Shown here: positions 23,674 through 31,541 of the stretch, in pieces | How the letters are laid out: every line of letters starts with the position of its first letter | Numbering within the stretch: position 1 is the first letter of the stretch | Source: Candidatus Kuenenbacteria bacterium | Lineage (GTDB): Bacteria; Patescibacteriota; Patescibacteriia; UBA11705; JABHMO01 | Assembly: GCA_013202715.1 (NCBI GenBank) | Contig: JABMRF010000057.1 | Location: 1-54,661, forward strand | Direction: 5' to 3' | Length of the DNA: 54,661 nucleotides | The notes under the pieces: model-generated | Told to the model about the DNA's origin: nothing | The model's input: the letters and a program-made list of their open reading frames with translations, nothing else | The model's database searches: none | Position numbers and translations under genes: made by a program

Positions 23674-24348
23674 ATGTTCGGATTATTCAGAAAGAAAAAA
23701 GAAATTGAACCAATTTCAACCAAGATAAAAGAAACTGCATCTCCTGCGCCAAAACCGAAGCGGGCGGTGAAACAAAAACGAAAAAACACAAACGGCAAAA
23801 TGACCGGAAGTGATGTTTTGAATGCTTTGAATCAGATGCAAAAAGAGCTGGACCGCCTTAAAATTGCGGTTACCGGTGGAGTTGTTGGTGGTAGTGAGAA
23901 TGATTCAGATCAGATAGTGGCGCAGGCTATGAATGAAATTAATAACCGCGCAGATAGTGCACAGAAAAATGAAAATGAAAAAGTGATTGAAGGTGTATTT
24001 GAAGGACAAAGCATGATCGGATCGGATGGTCAGCAATATGATGTACCGGCCAATTATGCTTCCAAATCAAAATTGGTTGAAGGCGATATTATGAAGCTGA
24101 CAATTAATAACATGGGCGCCTTTGTCTATAAACAGATTAAGCCAATTGATCGAATACGAAAAGTTGGTGTTCTTGACCAGGATCCGCAAACTCTGCAGTT
24201 TTTTGCAGTTGCTGATGGAAAAAAATGGAAATTATTAACCGCTAGTGTTACATATTTTAAGGGAGAAGCTGGGAATGAAATTGTATTTTTAATTCCAAGT
24301 GAATCGGGCAGTCGATGGGCGGCGGTGGAGAATATAGTGAAGGGTTGA
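23674..24348 (+). CDS. unknown protein with a basic linker and a C-terminal beta domain
   Basis: A 224-aa soluble protein. It starts 'MFGLFRKKKEIEP', then a Lys/Pro-rich disordered segment (to about residue 45), a short helix ('VLNALNQMQKELDRLK') and a compact C-terminal half (about 105-224) with beta-strand character. Phrases such as 'VPANYASKSKLVEGDIMKLTI' and 'VFLIPSESGSRWAAVENI' suggest a small barrel. I recall no named family. Its place after the conjugation-type ATPase may indicate a linked role, but this is speculative. No SD. Confidence 0.6.
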   Translation: MFGLFRKKKEIEPISTKIKETASPAPKPKRAVKQKRKNTNGKMTGSDVLNALNQMQKELDRLKIAVTGGVVGGSENDSDQIVAQAMNEINNRADSAQKNENEKVIEGVFEGQSMIGSDGQQYDVPANYASKSKLVEGDIMKLTINNMGAFVYKQIKPIDRIRKVGVLDQDPQTLQFFAVADGKKWKLLTASVTYFKGEAGNEIVFLIPSESGSRWAAVENIVKG

Positions 24349-24401
24349 AAATGAAAAATGAAAAATGTAAAACCACAATCAAAATAATAAATAGAAAATA
24401 A

Positions 24402-24431
24402 AAATCCCGTCTCTAGTGAGAGTCGGGATTT
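24402..24431 (-). terminator. rho-independent terminator of the MTA phosphorylase gene
   Basis: AAATCCCG (24402-24409) with CGGGATTT (24424-24431), plus an inner CTCT/AGAG stem. On the minus strand it is followed by a T-rich tract. Confidence 0.85.
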
Positions 24432-24441
24432 GTGATTGATC

Positions 24442-25341
24442 CTATTTCAGAAGTAGCCGATATTTTTTCATTTTTCCCGGTGGAACGACCTCTATGTTGC
24501 TGTGGATCGCGAAGCCTTCCAGTGAATTGACGCAATTGCATCTGCCGGTCTGGATTGCTTCAGCCAATATGGGAATGATTGTGGCGGGTATTGGCTTGTA
24601 TGGTTCGAGTCCTGCCTTGACTTCATCTGCGTTAACACCCTTTGTTGCTTTTCGCCAGGAGTCAAAGTCGGCGGGGAAGTGCAGGACGGCGTAGCAAAGT
24701 CCTGCTTCGCGCGCGAGGGCCGCTTCTGGCATCGGAGTCATGGCAATGGCATCGGCGCCCATTACATTTTTGAAGAAAACTGATTCTACGTGACTTGAAA
24801 ATCGTGGACCTTCGATCACCACAGTTGATCCTGTGAGAGTTTCAGAGAAGAGTTGGAACCATTCGGGGCTTAGTTCGACAATTTTTTTGCAAATAGTGTG
24901 AACTTCCCTTGCAAGGTCAAGGCAAATAGGATCACCAAAACTGATGTGAGCCACGGCATCGTTGTCGCCTTCGAAAAAGGTGTGTTTGCGGATTCCTTTT
25001 GTCCAGTCGAAAAGCTGGGCTGGAACAAAAAGTGTTTTGCTGGGGTGCATATTTTCAGAAAGACTTCCGCAGGCGCTAAGGGAAAGTAGGTGAGTGACAT
25101 CGGCTTTTTTCATGGCGTAAACATTGGCTCGGTAATTGAGCTTTGACGGGCTGAAAACATGGCCCGGGCCGTGCCGGTTCATTAGATAGACATGCGTTCC
25201 ATCTGGCAATTCAAGCACTTTGATGACATCGGACGGGACTCCAAAGGGAGTGATAATCCATAATTCATCAATTACTGGAAAAGGCAGGTCAAACAGTGCC
25301 GTCCCGCCAAAAACACCTAATTTCGCAATTTTATCGCTCAT
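24442..25341 (-). CDS. S-methyl-5'-thioadenosine phosphorylase (MTAP/PNP family)
   Basis: A 299-aa class I nucleoside phosphorylase. 'KLGVFGGTALFD' opens the core; 'GTHVYLMNRHGPGHVFSPSKLNYRANVYAMKK' (in two parts) carries the phosphate-binding R-H-G-x-G-H; 'STVVIEGPRFSS' and 'GADAIAMTPMPEAALARE' match the family's EGPRFSTxAES and GMTxxPExxLAREA segments. It should cleave MTA (or a related purine nucleoside) with phosphate. Subtype cannot be fixed by eye. The start at 25341 has an AGGAGGG SD. Codons are G+C-rich and it has its own terminator. MTA would be a by-product of the spermidine-synthase-like enzyme at 41716. Confidence 0.88.
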   Translation of the reverse strand: MSDKIAKLGVFGGTALFDLPFPVIDELWIITPFGVPSDVIKVLELPDGTHVYLMNRHGPGHVFSPSKLNYRANVYAMKKADVTHLLSLSACGSLSENMHPSKTLFVPAQLFDWTKGIRKHTFFEGDNDAVAHISFGDPICLDLAREVHTICKKIVELSPEWFQLFSETLTGSTVVIEGPRFSSHVESVFFKNVMGADAIAMTPMPEAALAREAGLCYAVLHFPADFDSWRKATKGVNADEVKAGLEPYKPIPATIIPILAEAIQTGRCNCVNSLEGFAIHSNIEVVPPGKMKKYRLLLK

Positions 25342-25439
25342 GAACGCCCTCCTGTGCTGGGTCAAAGAACTAAAGCCATAATAATTTTACATTATAAAAA
25401 GGAATATTGCAAATTTGATTTATTGAATAAAATTTGTTA

Positions 25440-25527
25440 AGATTACTTATATTGTTACATTGCTATATTGTCATATTGTTATATTGTTTAATCAGTATAA
25501 CAGTACAACAGTATAACAATTTTTTCC
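25440..25527. repeat. octamer-period array and imperfect palindrome before dnaX
   Basis: TATTGTTA-type units repeat about five times (25448-25492). They are followed by their inverted form, TATAACAGTA units (25495-25520). The RNA could fold into a long A-U hairpin just before the dnaX start. Confidence 0.75.
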
Positions 25528-27381
25528 ATGTCGATTGCATTATATAGAAAATACAGACCAAAGAATTTTGCCGAAGTCTCAGGGCAGAACCACATTAAGA
25601 TTACTTTGCAAAATGAAATTGAAAGCGACCGTGTGGTTCACGCTTACATGTTTTGTGGTCCTCGAGGGACTGGAAAAACCACTTTAGCTAGATTATTATC
25701 AAAAGCTGTTAACTGTACAGATATTCAGGCCAGTGGCGAGCCTTGCAACAAGTGTCAGAGCTGTGAGGATATTATTGCCGGCAAAGCTCTTGATATTATT
25801 GAAATCGATGCAGCTTCACATACCGGTGTTGACAATGTGCGTGAAAATATAATTCAAAACGCGCGCTTCACACCAACAAAGAAAAAGTTCAAAGTTTTTA
25901 TCATCGACGAGGTGCACATGCTTTCCATTTCGGCTTTTAACGCTTTGCTGAAGATTCTGGAGGAGCCACCGAAGTATGTGATTTTTATTTTAGCAACGAC
26001 AGAAGCACACAAAGTTCCAAGTACAATTATTTCTCGTTGTCAGCGATTTGATTTCAAAAAGATAAATCTCCTAGAAATTGTGGAAAGATTGAAGTGGATC
26101 GTCGGCCGGGAAGAAATTCGAGTTGATGAGAAAGTATTATCTTTAATCGCAAAGCAGTCCGGCGGTTGTGTGCGTGACGCAGAAAGTCTATTGGAGCAAG
26201 TTTTATCACTCGGAGAAAAAAATATTACACTGGAGCAGTCAGAGTTGATATTACCAAAAACTGATTTTGATTTGCTTTATAAATTGTTTGAGTTCATTAT
26301 CAACAAACAAACAGCAGAAGCAATTGAGCTGATAAACAAGATGGTTGAAGACGGAATCGATATTGCCCAGTTTACAGATGGTCTGATTGAATTTGTCAGA
26401 AAAACATTAATATACAAAATTAGTAATAATTTGCAAGAGTTTTCTAGGGAAGTTGATGAAGATGTTGTAAATCAGGTCATGAAATTGTTGCCGAAGTTGG
26501 ATGAAGTTCGTATGACAACAATAATAAAAAAATTAATCATTACAAAGGATTTATTTAAACAAAATTATTTATCTCAATTACCTTTGGAAATTGCGGTCTT
26601 TGATTTGACCGCTTCGGGAAAGCCGATGGCTAAACCAGTTTTAGCTCAACCTGAAAATGTTGTTCCGCCTCCACCTCAACCTCAACCAGAGCCTCAAGTT
26701 CAAGCCGAACCTGAACCAAAGCCAGTTGAACCGCAGTTACCATCACTTACCCCGAGTCTTCAGACCGGGAGTGAAGTGCAGCCACAATCACAGAATGAAC
26801 CTCAGCCTCAACCAGCACCGCAACCACCACCACTTACCCCGAGTCTTCAGACCGGGAGTGAAGTGCAGCCACAATTACAGAATGAATCTCAACCTCAACC
26901 AGAACCGCAATCACCACCACTTACCCCGAGTCTTCAGACCGGGAGTGAAGTGCAGTCACAATCACAGAATGAACCTCAGCCTCAACCAGCGCCTGCTTCA
27001 GTTGGAGTTTTGGATTTGAATTTAATTAATGAAAAATGGCAGCAGATTTTGAACAAAGTTAAACAGGAGCATTCAGCTCTTCATATGTCACTGCAAATGG
27101 GGAAGCCGATTTCGCAGAATGGGCAGACGGTTGTGATCGGTTTTTTGTTTGAAATACAAAGACAGCGCATTGAAAGCCCTGTCAGTAAAAGAATTGTGCA
27201 GGACTTGATGCAGGAAGTTGTCGGCCATCAATTACAGATAGAAACGAAAATTGAACCGGGCCTCAGTCTGTCAGATATTTCTCAAAATAGCAATTCTGGC
27301 CCAGCCCCTGAAATGTCAGTAGATGCCTCAGCCGCGGACGTTGCCAGTGAATTTGATGGGGAAGTTATTGACGAGCTGTAA
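25528..27381 (+). CDS. dnaX: DNA polymerase III subunit gamma/tau
   Basis: A 617-aa clamp-loader subunit. 'YRKYRPKNFAEVSGQ' opens the AAA+ module, with Walker A 'GPRGTGKT' (44-51), a zinc site with Cys63, 73, 76 and 79, Walker B 'VFIIDEVHML' (about 123-132) and sensor 1 'IFILATTEAHKVP'. Domains II and III run to about residue 360. A Pro/Gln-rich linker follows with three 29-residue repeats (26740-27000), then a C-terminal domain (about 490-580) seen in DnaX proteins. The repeats contain a palindromic 'CCCGAGTCTTCAGACCGGG' core, so the linker seems to have grown by repeat insertion and duplication. Confidence 0.96.
   Translation: MSIALYRKYRPKNFAEVSGQNHIKITLQNEIESDRVVHAYMFCGPRGTGKTTLARLLSKAVNCTDIQASGEPCNKCQSCEDIIAGKALDIIEIDAASHTGVDNVRENIIQNARFTPTKKKFKVFIIDEVHMLSISAFNALLKILEEPPKYVIFILATTEAHKVPSTIISRCQRFDFKKINLLEIVERLKWIVGREEIRVDEKVLSLIAKQSGGCVRDAESLLEQVLSLGEKNITLEQSELILPKTDFDLLYKLFEFIINKQTAEAIELINKMVEDGIDIAQFTDGLIEFVRKTLIYKISNNLQEFSREVDEDVVNQVMKLLPKLDEVRMTTIIKKLIITKDLFKQNYLSQLPLEIAVFDLTASGKPMAKPVLAQPENVVPPPPQPQPEPQVQAEPEPKPVEPQLPSLTPSLQTGSEVQPQSQNEPQPQPAPQPPPLTPSLQTGSEVQPQLQNESQPQPEPQSPPLTPSLQTGSEVQSQSQNEPQPQPAPASVGVLDLNLINEKWQQILNKVKQEHSALHMSLQMGKPISQNGQTVVIGFLFEIQRQRIESPVSKRIVQDLMQEVVGHQLQIETKIEPGLSLSDISQNSNSGPAPEMSVDASAADVASEFDGEVIDEL
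26740..27000 (+). repeat. three 87-bp repeats inside the dnaX linker
   Basis: The period is exactly 87 bp (anchor CTTAC at 26746, 26833 and 26920), encoding 29-residue units of the form 'LTPSLQTGSEVQ' plus a Pro/Gln stretch. Each unit holds the imperfect palindrome CCCGAGTCTTCAGACCGGG. The reading frame is kept. Confidence 0.9.
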
Positions 27382-27460
27382 TTTTTTTGCTATATTGAGC
27401 ATACATTAATTTGTATTAGGATAAATTGTCATTTGGCATTTTTACTTTGTCATTTGTTTT

Positions 27461-27534
27461 TCGGGGATCGTCTAATGGTAGGACGACTGGTTCTGGTCCA
27501 GTTAATCGGGGTTCGAATCCCTGTCCCCGAGCCA
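27461..27534 (+). tRNA. tRNA-Gln(CUG)
   Basis: A 74-nt tRNA. Acceptor TCGGGGA/TCCCCGA, anticodon stem ACTGG/CCAGT with loop TTCTGGT (anticodon CTG), and T-arm CGGGG/CCCTG with TTCGAAT. Discriminator G and an encoded CCA at 27532-27534. Unlike the Thr and Tyr genes it has no hairpin repeat at the CCA end. Confidence 0.95.
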
Positions 27535-27566
27535 TAAAAGATATCAATTTGAAATATTAACTAGAG

Positions 27567-27590
27567 ATACCGTTTTATACGGTATTTTTA
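27567..27590 (+). terminator. rho-independent terminator after tRNA-Gln
   Basis: ATACCGT (27567-27573) with ACGGTAT (27579-27585), then a T-run. Confidence 0.8.
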
Positions 27591-27598
27591 TTGCGCTA

Positions 27599-27627
27599 TT
27601 GACAGAAAATAAAGGTTATGTTATATT
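27599..27627 (+). promoter_or_regulatory. promoter of the 27667-28008 gene
   Basis: TTGACA (27599-27604), a 17-bp spacer and TATATT (27622-27627). Confidence 0.8.
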
Positions 27628-27666
27628 TCTATGTCCCTTCAACAATAAGGGCAAAGGAGGCGGGAG

Positions 27667-28008
27667 ATGGGACTTGGTAGCTCAAAAGTAGACCATAAAA
27701 GAATTCAAAGACTTGTCGATGATGTAGTCAATCATGCATTTAGTGAGCTTGATGGTAAACCAGAAATATTTGGCTGGCTTTATCATCCAATGTTGGAAAT
27801 GACTGCTCCAGAAAGAGACCAAATGATTGAAAAAATTAGAGAAATAGGTACTACTGTTGATCAGGCTGAGGTTGCAGTAATTCTAGTGCAACAACCTGAG
27901 TCTTGTGGGAAATCTGGAGTAGTCGTTCAGCCTGATTCTCCTAAAAATATTGGTTCACATGTAGAAAGATATCCAGGCCAGCCAGTATTCTACTTTAAAC
28001 GCAATTAA
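27667..28008 (+). CDS. small soluble protein, unknown function
   Basis: A 113-aa protein I do not recognise. The first ~75 residues look helical ('HKRIQRLVDDVVNHAFSEL', 'APERDQMIEKIREIGTT'), and the C-terminal 35 residues are Pro/Gly-rich. Promoter TTGACA-N17-TATATT, an AAGGAGG SD 6 bp before the ATG and a terminator at 28023 make it a clear monocistronic unit. No membrane segment or catalytic motif is seen. Confidence 0.6.
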   Translation: MGLGSSKVDHKRIQRLVDDVVNHAFSELDGKPEIFGWLYHPMLEMTAPERDQMIEKIREIGTTVDQAEVAVILVQQPESCGKSGVVVQPDSPKNIGSHVERYPGQPVFYFKRN

Positions 28009-28022
28009 CTTGAAACGCAATT

Positions 28023-28050
28023 AACTTGGAACAATTCCAAGTTTTTTTTA
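28023..28050 (+). terminator. rho-independent terminator
   Basis: AACTTGGAA (28023-28031) with TTCCAAGTT (28035-28043), followed by T residues. Confidence 0.85.
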
Positions 28051-28124
28051 TAAAAATTTTATTAAAGCAACCTATGGTATTTACATTAACCACTCTAAAC
28101 GCATTTCTAACTCTGAGCCAAGCA

Positions 28125-28153
28125 AAAATGATCAACATTACGTTGATCATTTT
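28125..28153. terminator. bidirectional terminator
   Basis: A perfect 12-bp stem AAAATGATCAAC/GTTGATCATTTT (28125-28136 with 28142-28153) with A/T runs on both sides. It can serve the minus-strand membrane gene that ends at 28198. Confidence 0.8.
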
Positions 28154-28197
28154 TGTTTTGTGTGAGGATCAGGGATTCCCAAACAATTATAATGCTG

Positions 28198-28881
28198 CTA
28201 ATTTTTTAAATAAGCTAAGAAAAAGATAGAAAATAAAACTGTCATTGCAAGGAAAAGCCCAAGATTCCAAGCCAGGTGATTCAAAACGGTGAAGTAAACC
28301 TTGCTTTTTAGATCGCTTTTTGCTAATTTTTTGCGCCAAATGCTAAAAATAATGCCGATTCCACCAAAAATAATTAAAAAAACAATACTTGTTGCTGATT
28401 TATCGAAAATAAAATAATTTACAGATTGTCCACCAAATACTAAAACTAATATCATGCCTGTCATTAGCCATATCCTTTTCCAACTGATCTGAATATTATT
28501 TTTTACTGCAGATGTTCTTATTGAAGTCCAACTAATAAACCAAAGTCCATAAAAGATTATGGGAGCAAAAATCAGAAGTAGTGTATAACCTTTTAGAGCC
28601 CCAACTATAGTCATAAAAAAAGAAGCAACAAAACCAATAAAGCTGGTATAGCCATAGCTACCAGTTGTTTTTTGGATTTCTTTTTGTTCATGAGTGCCTT
28701 TTTTCTTTACAAGGTGTTTAGCATAAATTATCCAGAGGATCGTTGGTATCAAGGATAATAAAAAAGACAATAATGGGTTTAACTTTGACATGACCAAAAA
28801 GAAAGTAATAACAGGTGCCAAAGCTACACAAAGCAAGAAGACTAAGATGAAAATTAAAGGCCAAAATTTACTTTTTACCAT
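28198..28881 (-). CDS. polytopic membrane protein, unknown function
   Basis: A 227-aa protein with about six hydrophobic segments (roughly residues 8-30, 33-52, 75-95, 98-118, 133-155 and 165-180, with a last one at 205-225). Charged loops carry 'KHLVKKKGTHEQKEIQ' and 'WRKKLAKSDLKSK'. I do not recognise the family; it could be a small transporter or a scaffold. No SD precedes the ATG, and the leader is A/T-rich. It is followed by a shared terminator and appears monocistronic. Confidence 0.6.
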   Translation of the reverse strand: MVKSKFWPLIFILVFLLCVALAPVITFFLVMSKLNPLLSFLLSLIPTILWIIYAKHLVKKKGTHEQKEIQKTTGSYGYTSFIGFVASFFMTIVGALKGYTLLLIFAPIIFYGLWFISWTSIRTSAVKNNIQISWKRIWLMTGMILVLVFGGQSVNYFIFDKSATSIVFLIIFGGIGIIFSIWRKKLAKSDLKSKVYFTVLNHLAWNLGLFLAMTVLFSIFFLAYLKN

Positions 28882-29010
28882 AGAGTATATTTTTTATTTA
28901 TCAATATGCATATTATAGCAGATTTTTATCAATAGCAGTAATTCCAGATCGCCATAACCTTTTGTATCAAAAAACCCACAGCGCGTTGGCTGGGGTTTGG
29001 TAGGTTTCTA

Positions 29011-29286
29011 TTAATTAAACATATCTCCCAAAATTCTATACTCAATGCCTTCCAAAGTGTCTACCAATTGACAACTATGAATCCACGGAATATGATCGAT
29101 ACCGCGGGCGCGATCCCATCCTTCTCTGTTTCTTTTCATAACTTCTTCTTTGGCTTTTTCTTCAGCATCTTTTTTTGATGTCGCGCTAACAGGAACTTCA
29201 TAATAAGTATTGATATTCCCTCCAGTAGCTTCTTCAGTATAATCAAACTCTTCTACTCTGACTGTGACTAAATAGTTTTTTTTCAT
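29011..29286 (-). CDS. small unknown protein
   Basis: A 91-aa protein. It begins 'MKKNYLVTVRVEEFDYTEEA', followed by 'VPVSATSKKDAEEKAKEEVMKR', a strand-helix pattern seen in small dsRBD-like or DUF-type proteins in which a 'sA-s-kdAeekA' motif recurs. No function can be assigned. The start at 29286 has an AGGGGG SD 7 bp upstream. Its promoter is at 29331-29359. Confidence 0.6.
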   Translation of the reverse strand: MKKNYLVTVRVEEFDYTEEATGGNINTYYEVPVSATSKKDAEEKAKEEVMKRNREGWDRARGIDHIPWIHSCQLVDTLEGIEYRILGDMFN

Positions 29287-29330
29287 CAGTGGCCCCCTTC
29301 TTATTGTTAGATTCCTTTTCGCAATGTAAT

Positions 29331-29359
29331 ATATTAGCATGCATGTGATTTTTTGTCAA
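29331..29359 (-). promoter_or_regulatory. promoter of the 29011-29286 gene
   Basis: Reading the minus strand: TTGACA (29354-29359), a 17-bp spacer and TAATAT (29331-29336). Confidence 0.75.
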
Positions 29360-29403
29360 TAATAGGTTGAAAACCAAGTCAATTTTTGATATAATAAATA
29401 CAT

Positions 29404-30051
29404 ATGAAATTACTTTTAACTTCAGCAGGACTAATTAATGGTTCCATTAAACAGGCCTTTTTTGATTTGTTAGAAAAGGATGTGGCTGAATGTACTGTTG
29501 CCTTTATTCCTACTGCTGCTAATAAAGAACTCAATTTGGAATATCTTAATCAAGATATTAAGAATTTAAAAGAGACTGGACTTAAAAAAGTTGTAGTAAC
29601 CGATATTGAAAAAATTCCAAAAGATGAGTGGTTGCCAATTTTTCAAGAAGCTGATGCGATTCTTTTTGGTGGTGGTGTCACATATCATTTATTAGATCAA
29701 GTAAGAAAATCAGGATTGCAAACAGAATTGAAAGAATTATTGAAATCTCGATTATACATTGGTATTAGTGCTGGGAGTATTATTCCTGCACCAGATTTGA
29801 AAATTGCTAATCTCTTCAAAGAAGAAGCCGAGTATAAATTAGATGATGTAACTGGTTTGGGGTTGGTTGATTTTTCTGTTTTACCACACTTTGGGTCACA
29901 AGATTTTCAAGAACCTACACCTGATCAAATTGCTCAATTTGCTAAAACTGTTGACTATCCTATTTATGCAATCGATGATCAATCAGCAATTCAGGTTGTT
30001 GATGGTCAAATTAAAATAATTTCTGAAGGTAAATGGAAGAAGTATGGTTAA
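29404..30051 (+). CDS. peptidase S51 family protein (PepE-like)
   Basis: A 215-aa protein of the S51 family (aspartyl dipeptidase, cyanophycinase relatives). 'ILFGGGVTYHLLDQVRKSG' matches the family's 'F-x-GGn-t-x-L' segment, and 'IGISAGSII' holds the nucleophile Ser122 in G-x-S-A-G. 'LPHFGSQDF' and 'YAIDDQSAIQV' fit the later conserved His and D-x-x-A positions. It would be a cytoplasmic serine peptidase acting on short peptides. No cyanophycin genes are nearby. A terminator follows at 30083. Confidence 0.85.
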   Translation: MKLLLTSAGLINGSIKQAFFDLLEKDVAECTVAFIPTAANKELNLEYLNQDIKNLKETGLKKVVVTDIEKIPKDEWLPIFQEADAILFGGGVTYHLLDQVRKSGLQTELKELLKSRLYIGISAGSIIPAPDLKIANLFKEEAEYKLDDVTGLGLVDFSVLPHFGSQDFQEPTPDQIAQFAKTVDYPIYAIDDQSAIQVVDGQIKIISEGKWKKYG

Positions 30052-30082
30052 AGGTTAAAGTTCTAACCAAATCCCAAAAAAA

Positions 30083-30107
30083 AACAGCCCTCACGGGCTG
30101 TTTTTTT
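30083..30107 (+). terminator. rho-independent terminator
   Basis: AACAGCCC (30083-30090) with GGGCTGTT (30095-30102), then T residues to 30107. Confidence 0.85.
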
Positions 30108-30122
30108 ATCTAAAGTATTTTA

Positions 30123-31361
30123 TTAAACTCCACTAGGTGGTCTGCCACCTCTTTCAATCTGATCTTGAGCAGCTCTTGATGCATTACCAACACCTGGGAA
30201 TCGTTTTGCAGTTTTATTTGCAAAATTCCATCCAGCTTTAGTCAAGTCTTCGCGTCTGTCTTTTAGTATTTTGAGTAGTTTTCTGTTCGCAACTCTGCCA
30301 AAGCCTTTTGATAGCTCTTTGATCTCACTTTCAACATTCTGCATTTCTCTAGCAAATCCTTCAGCTGTAGTAGGCATTGCTTCTCTGCCAGTTGCAAGTG
30401 GGGCACTGATATTACCATCAGACATTTCAGGTCCACCGCTAACCTTATATTTACCGCGTCTACGCATACTTCTTCCGCTTTGAATTTCAGCAGATGCAGT
30501 ATCCAGATTTGGGATTCGATCTGCATTGGTTGGTGCAATTTTCCAGGCTTCTTGTTCGTAAGCTACACGTTCTTTTTTTAGATCTCGCAATTTGCCACTG
30601 AACATTCTGCGCCCTAATCCGCCAAATCCTTTTTGAAGCGTTTCAATTTCCTCGTCCATGTCTTCCATTTTATTTGTAATTGCTATGAATTCATTTTTTA
30701 AATCGCCAACTTGTTTTGGTTCTTGTTTAACTTCAATCTCTCGAGCTTCAGGTACTGCTACCTCAGCGGTATCTTCAGCTTCAAGTTCAGCAATTGCAGC
30801 TTCTTTTTCTTCTGCAGAGGCACTGTCATCTTCTCCGATAACAACTTCTGCTTCCTTTCCAGCTTGCTCAATTTTTCCGCGAGCAACTATTTCTTCCTCG
30901 TGTTGTCTGTCTTTTGCCTTTGCTATGTTCAATGAATCAATTACATCTTGAGCTTGAGACCTGTTTTTGTCAATTTTTGGCATACCGCCTCTAGCAATAT
31001 TAGGCACGATAGTCTCATCCTCTTCTAGGTTAACCGGGCCACCTTTTAGACTCTCATCAACAAAGTTACCAGCTGCAATTTCGTCAAGCCCAAGTTCTTT
31101 GGCTCTTGCCTTGTTAATATAAGAACCAGGAATGCCGGTTACATCGGCAGATTTTTCTCGCCATCGGCCCCTTTTGTCCTGTTTGTAGTCCATGTCACCA
31201 ACCTGAAACCAACCATCAGCTTTGACTTCTAGTGTTGCTGAACTTTCAGGAACAGCGCCTTTTATATCAACTTCACGTTCTTCAGCAGTTGGATTAGCTT
31301 CTGCTTGAGGTTTTGGAATAGCTTCGTTAGTTTTTTTAGTCATAGGATTTTCAAAACTCAT
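30123..31361 (-). CDS. large charged protein with an internal duplication, unknown function
   Basis: A 412-aa acidic protein without membrane segments. The N-terminal half is low-complexity and Glu/Ala-rich. The C-terminal half has two related ~67-residue modules: one runs from 'KMEDMDEEIETLQKGFGGLG' to 'SAEIQSG', the other from 'EMQNVESEIKELSKGFGRVA' to 'AQDQIERG'. Both share E-I-x-x-L-x-KGFG and a matching end, so they arose by duplication. I do not recognise a family. The promoter TTGACA-N17-TACAAT is at 31439-31467; the start codon lies ~70 bp downstream. Confidence 0.65.
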   Translation of the reverse strand: MSFENPMTKKTNEAIPKPQAEANPTAEEREVDIKGAVPESSATLEVKADGWFQVGDMDYKQDKRGRWREKSADVTGIPGSYINKARAKELGLDEIAAGNFVDESLKGGPVNLEEDETIVPNIARGGMPKIDKNRSQAQDVIDSLNIAKAKDRQHEEEIVARGKIEQAGKEAEVVIGEDDSASAEEKEAAIAELEAEDTAEVAVPEAREIEVKQEPKQVGDLKNEFIAITNKMEDMDEEIETLQKGFGGLGRRMFSGKLRDLKKERVAYEQEAWKIAPTNADRIPNLDTASAEIQSGRSMRRRGKYKVSGGPEMSDGNISAPLATGREAMPTTAEGFAREMQNVESEIKELSKGFGRVANRKLLKILKDRREDLTKAGWNFANKTAKRFPGVGNASRAAQDQIERGGRPPSGV

Positions 31362-31438
31362 AATAAATTAGTAAAGATTAAATTATATATATATAACATT
31401 AATTACATTATATCAGCTTTTGTTAATATTACTATCTT

Positions 31439-31467
31439 ATTGTAGCAGATATGTTGGGTTTTGTCAA
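31439..31467 (-). promoter_or_regulatory. promoter of the 30123-31361 gene
   Basis: Reading the minus strand: TTGACA (31462-31467), a 17-bp spacer and TACAAT (31439-31444). Confidence 0.8.
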
Positions 31468-31504
31468 TACCTTCCCTAATTTTACGTTAAATGCTATATA
31501 TACT

Positions 31505-31532
31505 TTGACTTTTGCGGTTTTTGTAATATAAT
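31505..31532 (+). promoter_or_regulatory. promoter of thiI
   Basis: TTGACT (31505-31510), a 16-bp spacer and TATAAT (31527-31532) lie 9 bp before the ATG, giving an almost leaderless message. Confidence 0.65.
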
Positions 31533-31541
31533 GCAGAGGCT

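Noticed and set aside
26657..27019. A 120-codon frame overlapping dnaX
   Set aside because: It is an out-of-frame reading of the three 87-bp repeats; the dnaX frame is continuous and conserved.
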